Of a stretch of 64,000 bases of DNA, positions 40,837 through 51,835 are shown piece by piece (within the stretch, counting starts at the first letter, position 1; each line of letters begins with the position of its first letter). The notes under the pieces were generated by a model. It saw only the letters and a program-made list of their open reading frames with translations. It had not been told where the DNA came from and did not search any database. The stretch is from Dermatophagoides farinae. Taxonomy: Eukaryota > Arthropoda > Arachnida > Sarcoptiformes > Pyroglyphidae. The DNA lies in the NCBI RefSeq assembly GCF_024713945.1, contig NC_134684.1, positions 4,365,405-4,429,404 on the forward strand, read 5' to 3'. The position numbers and the translations under genes are program-made.

Positions 40837-42012
40837 TTAGTAGCCAGACGATGATTTCACCGATATTGACGATGATGATGATGGCGATGCTGATGACAAT
40901 GATGATGATGACGATGATGAGGCAGAAGATGATGGTGATGGTTTTGATGATGTTATGACAGCTTGAGATGATGCGGCTGCAGCATAGCTTGCTTTTGATG
41001 ATTTACTAAGGCTTCCACCAAGGCTAAGACCGGATGATTTGGTACCACCAATACTGTAGCCGCCACCTCCCATAGCACCTAGACCTAATCCAGCTCCACC
41101 ACCACCGGCAGAAAATCCGAAACCAGCGCCAGAATTTCCAAAAGCAGCGGCTCCACTTCCAAAACCAGAATTTCTTGCAATTATCGTGTTAATTTCTTCC
41201 TCAACAGGTTTAATTTCCTGAGTAATTTTTCGGAATGGCGTGATTACCTCATGTACCTAAATGAATCAATAAAATTATTTTGATGATTAGGTGATTTGAT
41301 AATTAGTGTTCAGTTTACTTGCCTCTTGGATCACTGGTTTTGTGACCTGGTGAATTAATCTGTGAGGTTCATCTGATAAAAAAATAAAAATAAAAATTAT
41401 CGAACAGTTGATATCTACTATCAATCAACATGCCTTCGCTAGACGATTCTTGGACACTGCCTTGTGCAGAGTCATGCATTTGTTGTACATTCAACGTTGA
41501 AGAGCTGGATCGGAAAAGAATCATGACCGGGAGTGATTGGGATCCCACCTAGATTGCGAATATGAATATATCATTATTATCAAAATTTAGATTAGATTTT
41601 CGCCTAAAAAATTACCTCGATAACTGCTGGTTGAACGGAACCAGTAGATGGGACCTCACGAAACTCAATATTATGAGATGTTTGGATAGCAGCCGGAATT
41701 ATACCTGAAATGACAATTTTGATCGTTGACATTCGAAAACAGTCATGTTCATTGTTTCATACCTCCAGCAAAGGCAGCAGCATTTCCGCCACGTCCACCG
41801 CCATAACCACCGAGACTTGCATAACCAGCAGAACTACCTCCACCATAACCACCACCACCACCACCACCACTAGAACCTTTGGAGCCATAACTGGCGTTGG
41901 CGAGGACAGCCGATATTAACACAATGAAGAACTATGAATGGCAATGAATGGGAAAGGAAAAAATGTCATTTGAGATATATTGATGGTATCGACACAAATG
42001 TTGTACCTTCAT
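40837..42012 (-). CDS. Secreted Gly/Ser-rich protein of the tandem DEPHRL/ITPFRK family, copy 2, 282 aa
   Basis: Six exons: 42007-42012, 41763-41931, 41616-41704, 41434-41548, 41323-41372 and 40837-41256. Exon 1 encodes only MK; spliced, MKFFIVLISAVLANA is a signal peptide. A Gly/Tyr-rich stretch follows, then block A (IPAAIQTSHNIEFREVPSTG; LPVMILFRSSSSTLNVQQMH), then block B (SEDEPHRLIHQVTKPVIQEV; ITPFRKITQEIKPVEEEI), then a Gly-rich and finally Ser-rich tail ending SSSGY. Two introns use GC donors (AAG then GCATGT at 41433; GAG then GCAAGT at 41322); nearby GT alternatives break the frame. A minus-strand AATAAA lies 34 bases past the stop. It is likely an extracellular structural or cuticle-type protein, by composition only. 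Confidence 0.85.
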
Positions 42013-42105
42013 TTTGATTTAGTGAATGTTGAGTTGAAAAAGACAGTGTTGACTTGATGAAACGATTGGATCGAATGATGGTTATTCACTGACGAATGAC
42101 ACCGG

Positions 42106-42113
42106 TATTTATA
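42106..42113 (-). promoter_or_regulatory. TATA box of family copy 2
   Basis: TATAAATA on the minus strand, about 95-100 bases upstream of the start codon. Confidence 0.6.
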
Positions 42114-42119
42114 TTGGAG

Positions 42120-45100
42120 AAAATTCAAGAAAGTGAATCTCGCCGAGATGGTTTGATGACCACTATGTCATGTCGTGTGGACGTTTTTTTTCTTTTTTCA
42201 TTTCATTTCAATACGTGTTTGCCTATGATCTGAATTTTGCTCTATGTTTTTTTCGAAAACCTTTCGGGCTTATTGGGATATATGTCTCTTCTTCTTCTTC
42301 CTCTCATGTGTGTCGGGAAATGATAATCTCTTTTTAATTTCTCTTAAATCAATTCTTTGCACAAATTTCGGGTCGAATATATTGCAAGAGACGATGACGA
42401 TTACGACAACAATGTCAGAAAAGAAGAGTAAAATTCGGACAAATCACCATCAAACATTGGATATAATCAACTTGTTGTTGTTGTTGTTTAATTTGATCAA
42501 CAATAACCGCAGCGAAAAAACGAAAATTATAATCATCATCAATAAAATAAAAACATCGGAAAAAGGAAAAAAGATGTTGGTGGAAAGGCAAAAGAGAGAC
42601 AAGAAATTTATTCAACAAGAAAATCTTCAGATCATCATCATCATCATCATGATAAACGTCATGCTTTATGTGTCGTGTCTTATTGTCGATAAGAAGGGTG
42701 TGTGTGTGTTATGATAACATGTGTTTTAGGGTAAAAAAAATGAAATAAAGATAACGGGATTCATTTTTGTTCATAATCTCGGATAATGCTTTCACTTTCA
42801 CTTTTGTTTTGCCATTTTATGATGAGCTTATTTTGAATTTTGAATCAATTTTTTTCTTCAGATTCGGTCATCATACATATTACCGACACACTCACACACA
42901 CACACACACACTTAACGGGTTAGATAATCATATCTCTTGATGTTCATCCACATCTTGGCGTGAAACTCATTTCGTATCACACACACTCACACACACATAA
43001 ACACAAAAATAACGTTAGAACAATGAGAAAATGCTAATCGCACATAAACAATTTGATTTTCTTCTTGAATTGAAAAGACTCAGATTTGAAATATGCTAGA
43101 CATGTGCTTTTTGCGAAGAAAAATTTAAAAAAATTTCTTTTGTTGTAAAATCACCCATGGTGAATTTGGATGATTCATCCGGGCATTGTGGTTTGATTTA
43201 CATTTTTTCTTTCCTCGTTTCTCGTTTTCTTGTTGCTATGGACCAAACGTTATTGTTGAATTTGATTTGTTTTCCGTCTGATTCCGTCTGATAACATCAT
43301 GTTCGAGTTTGAGTTATGTCACCAACAACACAACAGTCGAACATTAACCACATTAATGAACTGGAACAATTTGAAATTTGAAGTTTTATTATTATTCATC
43401 ATGATCATATCTTAAATATAAACAATGGTGATAATGATAATCATGATTTCTCATGTTTAACATCCAATCTATTGTAGTCATCATTGGAGCCTTGATTTAT
43501 TGCATCATTATCATCACCATCCTATCATCAATCGATCCGTTGGTCAGTCAGTTGTAGTTGTTGAATTAGTTTAGTGCGATTAAATTATGAAAATGGATCA
43601 TTTGTAGATGATGGTGATGTGGATCTATTGCATTGTATCTGCTGTATTCCATTCATTCGACCAATCGTGTTTTTCCCTCTCGCTGATGATGATGATTAAC
43701 TTCCGAATGATCATCCCAAATAAAAATTATTCCCATCATCATCATCATCATCATTATGATGAGATGAAAAAGATCATAATCTTGTTGTTCTTGCATTTTT
43801 AATTTTAGTTTTTTTTTGTTGTTTCGAGAAATTAGTTGAAAATTATCATTATTGTAATTACGACTATTATGTGTACATGTATGATGTTGTTATATATCAG
43901 ATGATGAATAAAAAGAGGAAACATTTAGTAGAGTTCATATTCGAGTTCCGCTCTTGGACACGTTTTTCGATCATATCCGGGTGAAAGTTTTTTGGCAATT
44001 ATAAGTTTGTCCCGAAACTCACATCATTGACATTTGAAAAACACACACGTATTCATGTGTGTAAATGACACTGACAGACAAATGATGATGTTGACAGCAG
44101 ATGTGCCATCATCATCATCATCATCATCATGAAAAACATTTTAGTATTTATTCGAGTGTGGGGAGAAAATAAAAATGTCTTTGCTGAATTTTAAATGAAT
44201 AAAATTGACATGAGTTATAATTATGAACTTTAAAAAATTCATTCTGAACGACTACTAGTTATTTGATATTAGTGGAAAATGATGCTTTGATCGATGAAAA
44301 ACTGGCTGTGGTGATGATCTCGTCATTAAAGATGATGATGATGATTGCTTCTGATTGACTTTTTTTTCAATTTAAATCCTTTCCACTAGAAATGATATAA
44401 TGTCTACGATTTGGAAATGACGAATGAATTACTATTACTATCAATGTTTAAAAGTCAATTATCAGTAGCAGCAGGCCACTCGTGAACATCCACTATTTAC
44501 AGTTGGTCCAATTAATCCATTTCTTTCTTTTTCCATTTGATTGATCAGATGAAACGAACAAACAGAACTGAGAAAAACGAAGAAATCATAAACATTAACC
44601 ACCACTTGGGAATTTGATTCAATGTGTAACATTATGTCATGTTTTCGTTGAAACAAAAAGCAAAAAAATGGAACAAAACAATCGAATCTAATAATGAAAA
44701 TTATTAGATTCGACAACTGTTGCTGTTGTTGTAAGGGAAAAAATGCCCTTGTTATTCAATGTTGTTTCGTTTAGCATCACCACAATCTCAATATTATAAA
44801 ATTATAAAACATATAGCATGAACACGAAATATAATTACCATGAAACTGAACAAAAAATATCTAGGACTTGGCAACAATAACGTTGTTAATCCGATCCATC
44901 GCATGAATCTGAAAAGATCATCATAATGATCTTCATCATCCTGTATTGTTAGATTCGTAGAAAACATTTGTCCATTTTGTCATCATCATCATCATCATCA
45001 TTATTGTGGTTGTTTATTGTTATTGTCTCAAACATAACCCATGTGTGTCAGTTCAGGAACATTTTGTGTATCAATAAGGAATGTTTGAAATGGAAAAGAA

Positions 45101-46730
45101 AATCATCAAAATGTCCGTGAATCCAAAAGCAGAAGAAATCCGATTTCGATTTGTTGTTCCACCATTATCATCATCATCATCATCATCAACGTCTTTGTCG
45201 TTTGACTTTTGATTGAGGTTTTTCACGTCTGAAGAGTTATTGTTAATAATGTAATTTTGTTCCAAAATTGGGAAAATCTTTCTTTCTCTCTCTCTCTATT
45301 TCTCCCAATCCGATCCATCATTCCGATTTGACCGAACATGATCATCATTATGATCATCATCTTGAATGAAATCATTGGAATCATTGCCATCATTGGACAA
45401 CAATGATGAATTAATGAATGGACAATGACAATGAGCTTTTATCATCGAACCGACACGAATGTCGTATTCTATAGAATTATGCTGGAACACACTCATGCTC
45501 AACGATAAATCGATTTATTGTTTTTTTTTCTGTTAAAAAAATTAAATCATCTCTCCAGATGGAAAGAGAACAAGAGTGCATACTGCAGTATGTCGTTTGA
45601 TTTGTCATCCATAAAAACAGACTCTCTGACTTTATGGAAAGAATTGCATTGGCTGATTTCTTTTCTTTTTGTTTTCATCCATTTGAATCTAATCTTGATA
45701 CGTATACATTTCAATCATTCAAGTTGTCTGGACTTTTCCACCCTGTAAAAATAATTAATGGAGTTGAATTGAATTTATTTTATAAATTTCAAAGAAAAAC
45801 ACATCATAGGCCATCAAATCGAGATTTATTTTTTATTTTTTTTGATCAATTGCTCATCACTGAATGGGTCAACTTGTGTTTGGCTTTTGATTTTTATGTT
45901 ACAAAAAAATGAACAAATCTTAATCATTAGAGAGTGTTTTCAGAGAGCCAATCAGAATTTTATGACAAATGATTGCAATGACGATAATCAACATGGAAAG
46001 ACAAGGATGAGACTTAAAACTTTGTATGGCCAATGGCCACCATCATTTATTAGTTTATCATTTTTTTCCTTTCAATATTCTCTAGCATTTCAATTTAATT
46101 TAATTATTGTGAACCGAATATGATTAGTATTGTGCAAGGAGAAAAAATTTCCAGTTTCTTTCTTCTCTCGGACAATCGTGTTGAAAAAATGATTGAGCTA
46201 TTTTCGTTCAATCATGATCCTGTTGATGAACCTAAAAAAACAAAAGAAATTTTGAAACAAAAATAACAAAACAAGAAAAGCTTTTCTTCTAAACTTTTGA
46301 TCATATGTGATAAGTCTGAACATCAAAGTTGAACATTGAATGGTCGTACTGTTACGTTTTTTTTTGTTGGAAAAATTTGACGCCTTTGCTGAAACAAGTT
46401 ACCGAAACAATTCATTTCGTTGGTTAGGATCGTATTATTTTTTATTGTTTTTGCCAACATGAATTAGATGATGAGATATTTTGTGGATAAATTATTATCA
46501 GCTGATTATTTCATCTTGACAATCTCAGATTCAATTGGCAGATTTATATCGTTTGTAGAATGTAACAAATTTCGATTGAAATTGATTTAGGACTTTTTCC
46601 GTTGTTATTTTCTCATCAGTGTCAATCGTAATTGATTTGGAGTTTGAACATTCAACATTGATTCACACTTGATTTTGACAAGTCAAAATGACATGTTAGA
46701 TGTTGATCTATTTCTAGATAAAAACGTCAC
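42120..46730. other. Intergenic region between family copies 2 and 3
   Basis: No gene is firmly supported. It is rich in (CA)n (42892-42911) and GAT repeats. A minus-strand segment at 44462-44567 has a strong acceptor followed by a short frame ending SGCSRVACCY; upstream minus-strand frames at 45.1-45.5 kb look somewhat coding-like. These are discussed as a finding, not called as a gene. Confidence 0.4.
42892..42911. repeat. (CA)n microsatellite
   Basis: A CA dinucleotide run upstream of family copy 2. Confidence 0.75.
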
Positions 46731-46734
46731 TAGT

Positions 46735-46740
46735 TTATTT
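46735..46740 (-). terminator. Polyadenylation signal AATAAA of family copy 3
   Basis: A minus-strand hexamer about 110 bases past the stop codon. Confidence 0.45.
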
Positions 46741-46849
46741 ACTGTTTTGTGGCAAATAATTCATAAATAAACTTGATTTCAATGTGCAGTATGTACAAAT
46801 ATTCGTTCATTCGATTCGATTATTGTGTAATTAACAAATGATTTCCACT

Positions 46850-47707
46850 TTAATAACCAGATCGTCCACGTGAAGCAATACCACTGGTACTAGCCAGACC
46901 GCTGAAACTAGATGCTTGTCCACCTTGTTAAAAAATGACAGGATTAATTTATCAATCAATAAATTAGCCTCAACATTTAGCACCTTGGTTGCGGGCCACC
47001 ACGGTCAATATTTCTTCCTGCACAGGTTTCACTTGCTGCGAAATCTAGAAAGTTCAAGGTACAATATTAAGAGTTATATAATTTTTAGCCAGGTATATTA
47101 AACTTACCTTTCGAATTGGAGTTATGATTTCGTACAATTCTTGAATTATTGGCTTTTTAACGGTATGAACCAAGCGATGAGGTTCATCTATGAATATGAT
47201 AGGATGATGATGATGATAATCATTTAATTCAATCAATCGCAATGAATCATACCTTCACTCGATGTTTCTTGAGTGCTACCAGTGGCACCTGGATTATAAA
47301 AAAAAGAAAAAAATTTGATTAGATTTCCAAGAAAGATTGATTGATTCACATACCATCATGAGCTTGTTGAACATTCAATGAACTACTTGATGATCGGAAA
47401 AGAATAGTGATTGGCAACTTGCTAGCACCGATTTCAATGGTGGTCGGTTTCAAATTTTGAGTGGTTGGAACATGAACAAAATTCAACTCATGTCTTGTTT
47501 GAATGGCTGCGGCGACAGTTTGTGGCCGGGCACCAAGACCGGCAGCACGATTATAACCAAGGGATGAGCTAGTTTTTGCAACACCATAGCTACCATAGAC
47601 AACAGCAACAAAAGCAGAAATGATGAATAACTGTGGGGAGAATGAAGAAAAGTTTGAAAAAAATGAAAATAACAACTATGAATGAATAAACTTGTTACTT
47701 TGAGCAT
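46850..47707 (-). CDS. Secreted protein of the tandem DEPHRL/ITPFRK family, copy 3, 178 aa
   Basis: Six exons: 47699-47707, 47354-47630, 47253-47288, 47108-47187, 46984-47044 and 46850-46923. Exon 1 encodes MLK; spliced, MLKLFIISAFVAVVYG is a signal peptide. The mature protein is short. A ~25-residue linker leads to block A (VAAAIQTRHELNFVHVPTTQ; LPITILFRSSSSSLNVQQAH) and block B (SEDEPHRLVHTVKKPIIQEL; ITPIRKISQQVKPVQEEI), and a short Ser/Gly tail ends GRSGY. It is the most compact copy and lacks the long Gly or Ser extensions, so it shows the conserved core best. Its small exon encoding GATGSTQETSSE is separate from the DEPHRL exon. All donors here are GT. Extracellular function is inferred from the signal peptide. 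Confidence 0.85.
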
Positions 47708-47785
47708 TTTTATTTTGCTTGAAATGGGTTTGCAACTCGATAACAAATAAATACTTTGTGTGCTGATCATGATTCGAATCGATAG

Positions 47786-47793
47786 CTTTTATA
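47786..47793 (-). promoter_or_regulatory. TATA box of family copy 3
   Basis: TATAAAAG on the minus strand, about 80-86 bases upstream of the start codon. Confidence 0.6.
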
Positions 47794-47799
47794 CAGTAA

Positions 47800-49204
47800 T
47801 CTGATCCAGGACCAAGTGCGAAGAGTCTCGTTGTTATTGAATAACAGTACACTGCTTGAGTTTTTAAAAATGGTTATTATCAAACACAAAGATGATCAAG
47901 ATGTGATGCATGTGGATAAACAAATTAAAAATTAAATTTTCTTGGAGCGAAACATGAGAAACATGAGAAACCATGGCCTCAGCTAATGTTTTGATTTGAA
48001 TAACAGAAGAAATGTCAATCACGTTCAATTGATTAATCTCGTTCGTTATTTCGTTTTAATCAAATTCACTTGTAATCGTCATGTTTGTATTGTCAGATTT
48101 GCACCAAATTGAAAATTGAGATGAGCAAAGTTTAACCATCACTGCTACACACGTGTATTGTGGGAATGAATTTGAAAAAAATTGAATTTCGGTTCCTCGT
48201 CTTAATTGTTTTTTTCTCCAGCATCACTGCATAATTTAGAATGACTGCGAACCAAAGCAAAACATCTACTGGACCCGAAGGTGGTGATAATGATGGTGTT
48301 TCTTTAAATGAAATAGTTTAGTTTTAGTTTTTTGTCTTTGTTGTGTCACACAAATAATTAATGCCATTGTGATAATAATTAATTTTTTTCTTGTTTTTTT
48401 TTCTGAGAAAATGTTTCATATGCAAATATGAACGAATTTCAATGATCACTGTGTCAATGATGAATGGATGAATGGTGATGACCTAGCTGTGATGTTGCAT
48501 ATAAATCTTAAAACCACACTACTCAGAGTGTTTTATCTGATTTCGATCATCAACTCTGAAATATGTGTGATTAAATGAACCATATAAGGCCATCTTCGAT
48601 CATCATTTTTCTTGTTTATCTTTGATATTTTACGATCATGCTGATTATGGAACAAGTTTCTGGAACATTTTTTATGTCGTTTTTGTTGTTGTTGTTGTTG
48701 TTGTTGTTGCGAATGATGCATGTTTGACCGACAGTACTGTTGGTATTAGTAACATATTGATCATTCATCTTTCAAAAGATCATTGACATAATCATTTTGT
48801 AAATGCATACAAAATGATTATTGTGAAATGTTAACAAGATCAATTAATTAGAATGTTGAATGTTGAATTGCAAATTGTGGATAATAAGACAAGACATGAT
48901 CATTATTGCCATTGTCTTTGTTGTTGTTCATATAAAACACTATATTTGTATGGAGATATGTGTGTGTGAAAAGTTATTTTTAAACTTGAATCTACAAGAA
49001 AAACATTGAGAATGTAAAAAATTGGTTTATTCATCATCTGTTTAAGTTGTGGAAAGAATAAATCAATCATGAATTACGCACTGTTTGAAGAGGAAAAAAC
49101 ATTCATATTTATTGTAAATAATATGTGTGGTTATAATGTACAACAAATGAAAATCAACCAATCAAATGGACAAAGAGAAATTCGTTTCGTCGTCATCATA
49201 CAGA
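47800..49204. other. Intergenic region, no supportable gene
   Basis: Non-coding between family copies 3 and 4. It contains a (TTG)n run near 48684-48710 and no coherent coding frame. Confidence 0.5.
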
Positions 49205-49879
49205 TCAACCAATTGGATTCCAAACGGCACCACCGAACAAATTGGTGGACCGATGATTGATTGGTAGAAGAAAACCGGGTAAATGATTGAGAGTTGAAGG
49301 TCGATTGGCGTTTGGTAAAGAATTTGCATAATTGCTATTACCACCATTGTGGATCGGCATCATCAGTGGATAGATATTCAATGGCATTAGAAATTGTTGT
49401 GGCTGTTGTGATTGAACCAATTGCCCGGCAGGTAGTAATGGAATCAATTGCTGTGGATCAGATGGTAACAATGTTGTTGGAATGATAGTGGGCGATATAA
49501 TCATGTTCAAAGGTAATTGCTGTATTTGTGATGACTGTGGTGGTGGTGGAGCACTATAACGCAAATGATTCTGCGACATCATTGGCCTAATCGTACCGGG
49601 TATGTGATCATCATGTTGATCAATCTGTAATCGACTTGAAGTGCTACGAAACAATAATTTCATTGGTAATGAATTCGTTGTAACCGTGTATATCTGTGGC
49701 TCTTTTGCATGTTTATTCGGTGGAACTTGAATATAACGGACCTGATGATAAGAATCGATTGCTGCTGGAATCTGATGAGGATGAGGACCTAGGTTTTCCT
49801 CAGCTACACATTGCCGAATGATGAACACAGAAATGGTCAGTAAAAACGCCATGTTCATTTTATTATGAATGAAAATCAT
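49205..49879 (-). CDS. Divergent intronless member of the tandem secreted family, copy 4, 224 aa
   Basis: A single open frame. The first real ATG after the TATA box is at 49879, giving MIFIHNKMNMAFLLTISVFI and then a cleavage-like CVAEE, a signal peptide. Block A is clearly related to the paralogues (IPAAIDSYHQVRYIQVPPNK; LPMKLLFRSTSSRLQIDQ), but block B (DEPHRL...ITPFRK...) is absent. The rest is a Pro/Gln/Leu-rich tail with no Gly repeats. No introns are needed, unlike the other copies, so it may be a retroposed or intron-lost, truncated copy that gained a new C-terminus. It is also possible that distal exons exist and I have missed them. The frame is open and the composition normal, which argues against a recent pseudogene. 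Confidence 0.7.
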   Translation of the reverse strand: MIFIHNKMNMAFLLTISVFIIRQCVAEENLGPHPHQIPAAIDSYHQVRYIQVPPNKHAKEPQIYTVTTNSLPMKLLFRSTSSRLQIDQHDDHIPGTIRPMMSQNHLRYSAPPPPQSSQIQQLPLNMIISPTIIPTTLLPSDPQQLIPLLPAGQLVQSQQPQQFLMPLNIYPLMMPIHNGGNSNYANSLPNANRPSTLNHLPGFLLPINHRSTNLFGGAVWNPIG

Positions 49880-50017
49880 TTTGAAAATTTTCCAAGGAAA
49901 CAAACAAACAAACAATCAACCGATCAATGAATGAACCACAAAACTTTAGTTTCAATCAAGTAACGATCGACAACGAAATGATGGCTCCAGATTTCTGCAG
50001 ATTTTCGGTTTCCTTTA

Positions 50018-50027
50018 TATTTATATA
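50018..50027 (-). promoter_or_regulatory. TATA box of family copy 4
   Basis: TATATAAATA on the minus strand, about 140-148 bases upstream of the chosen start codon. Confidence 0.55.
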
Positions 50028-50029
50028 CT

Positions 50030-51100
50030 CTGTGGTCATGTGTATAGCCACGACTCAACATTTGCAAAGAGATTGGATTGTATAGTTGAGATCAAAGATC
50101 ATATCGACGACCATCATACAAACAGGTGACATCATCACCATCATCAGTGAATACCGATTTTATAAATGGCGACCGATAGCGTAAAGAAAATTTTTCTATT
50201 TCAGATTGAAAAAAATAACGGCGACCGAAACAAAATTGTTTCTTTTCTTGACACAATTTTGTTTACGCAAACGAAACGAAAACGAAAACGAAACAAAAAC
50301 TTGAAAACTCCAACATCACGGACAACGTTAGCGTATCTCAAGTTTAGCCAGTGTAAGTTCCAAAAATGTTTTCGTATAATGAAAAAAGTCATTATGGTTC
50401 ATGTGTGTGTGTGTGTGGTATTATCATGATGATGATACTATGGTACCAAAAGGCATAGTATTTCGCATTACGACGCCTTATTCAAATCAATATCCGACAG
50501 CGTGAGAGAGGCACATGGGATTCAAATGAAATGATTATGATGATTGTGACCGTTTATTTTACAAACTGATGACAGCTATCAGATTAGGATTGGATTTTGT
50601 TTTGGTTGAATAACTGAATAACTGAATGAATGAATGAATGAAAAAGCAAACTAGAGCATTATCCTCGTGTTGATGTTGAGAATCTATTTCTGGTGCTTCA
50701 TCGTTATTATTCATTATCATCGTATTGATACATTTGTTGTTTGCGTGACTTGTTCAAATTGGAAATATAGCCACGAATGTCGGTTCCGGACAAGTTTGCG
50801 AAAAAACAAACATATTCCGGAATCACGAATGTCGATTGCCGATGGTATCTGGATGGACAAAAAAAAACTAGTTTTTCGCTTTGTTGTCCATAAAAATGGT
50901 TTTTCTGTAGTCACTTGATTATTATCACAGAGAAAGAAAGAAAAACATATCATCATCATCTTCATCTTCATCGGATGGCAACGGAGAGAAAAACAAAAAT
51001 GATTTATAAAATGATTTTTACTCGGACATGATTGAAAAACGAAAATTTAGCAACAATAAAAAATGAAAAATAAAAAATAAAAATCTCAAATCGTTATAAT
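50030..51100. other. Intergenic region, no supportable gene
   Basis: Non-coding, with simple repeats. The frames near 50.2 and 50.7 kb have no recognisable features. Confidence 0.45.
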
Positions 51101-51102
51101 CG

Positions 51103-51409
51103 TTATCCATGTCCATATTGAGATCTTAATCTCAGATGACTCCGAAATGAATCAGCTGGAACAACATGTAGTAATCCAAAATCCAAAATTTAAAATAAAT
51201 TAAAATCAACATGTTTCTGGAACACATACTCTGAATGAAGGAAAAATATGCTCACATGCGACATTTGACAATATATAAATATTGCAGTTGATTGGTTTTC
51301 GAGTTGAGAAAAAAAAGTGACAAAACATTTAATTATAATTACCTTGCATTGATGAGAATGAGAAAAAAGTTGTCGGTGCTGATGGACCGATTCGACATTC
51401 AAGTCTCAT
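51103..51409 (-). CDS. Candidate two-exon small Arg/Ser-rich protein, 39 aa
   Basis: Exons 51343-51409 and 51103-51155, joined phase 1 across a GTAATT...TTCCAG intron. The product starts MRLECRIGPSAPTTFF and ends RLRSQYGHG. A TATATAAA box lies 60 bases upstream (51469-51476), as in the flanking family genes, and the gene has the same orientation. It has no signal peptide and shows no similarity I can see to blocks A or B. It could instead be the 5' part of another transcript, a non-coding RNA, or a chance arrangement, because a frame this short is weak evidence. Confidence 0.3.
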
Positions 51410-51468
51410 ATTCGTATGACGATGGATGGATGTTTGTATATTTATCGAACAAATTAGTGATATAATGA

Positions 51469-51476
51469 TTTATATA
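51469..51476 (-). promoter_or_regulatory. TATA-like box upstream of the small candidate gene
   Basis: TATATAAA on the minus strand, in the same orientation and at similar spacing to the other TATA boxes in the cluster. Confidence 0.35.
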
Positions 51477-51644
51477 GATCAGCAGCAACAGGTGTGCTCA
51501 TTTTCCTATCATTGTCATTCATAGATGGTGCCATGTGCATTCAATTTGAATTTTTATCACATGTTCAACAATCATAAACGAATCAATCAATTGTGTATTT
51601 AGAAAATCAATTGAATTTATTTCGACCATTCATAATGATAATGA

Positions 51645-51661
51645 TGTGTGTGTGTGTGTGT
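51645..51661. repeat. (TG)n microsatellite
   Basis: A TG dinucleotide run between the small candidate gene and family copy 5. Confidence 0.75.
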
Positions 51662-51835
51662 TTGTTTGGTGTATGTTGATATTCTCAACAAAATTGATTG
51701 TTGGTGTTGGATGAATTTGAATAATTTAAATGTAAATTTAAATATGAATTAAATAAATAAATAAAATGAAAAATGATGATTCTGAAATGAAAATTTCATA
51801 TCCAACATAGTCATTGTTCATCGTTGGCATGTCAT

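Noticed and set aside
42244-42714. 156-residue plus-strand frame upstream of family copy 2
   Set aside because: Dominated by I/L/N/K runs from (AT)n and (ATC)n, starting at an arbitrary site, with no motif or splice signal.
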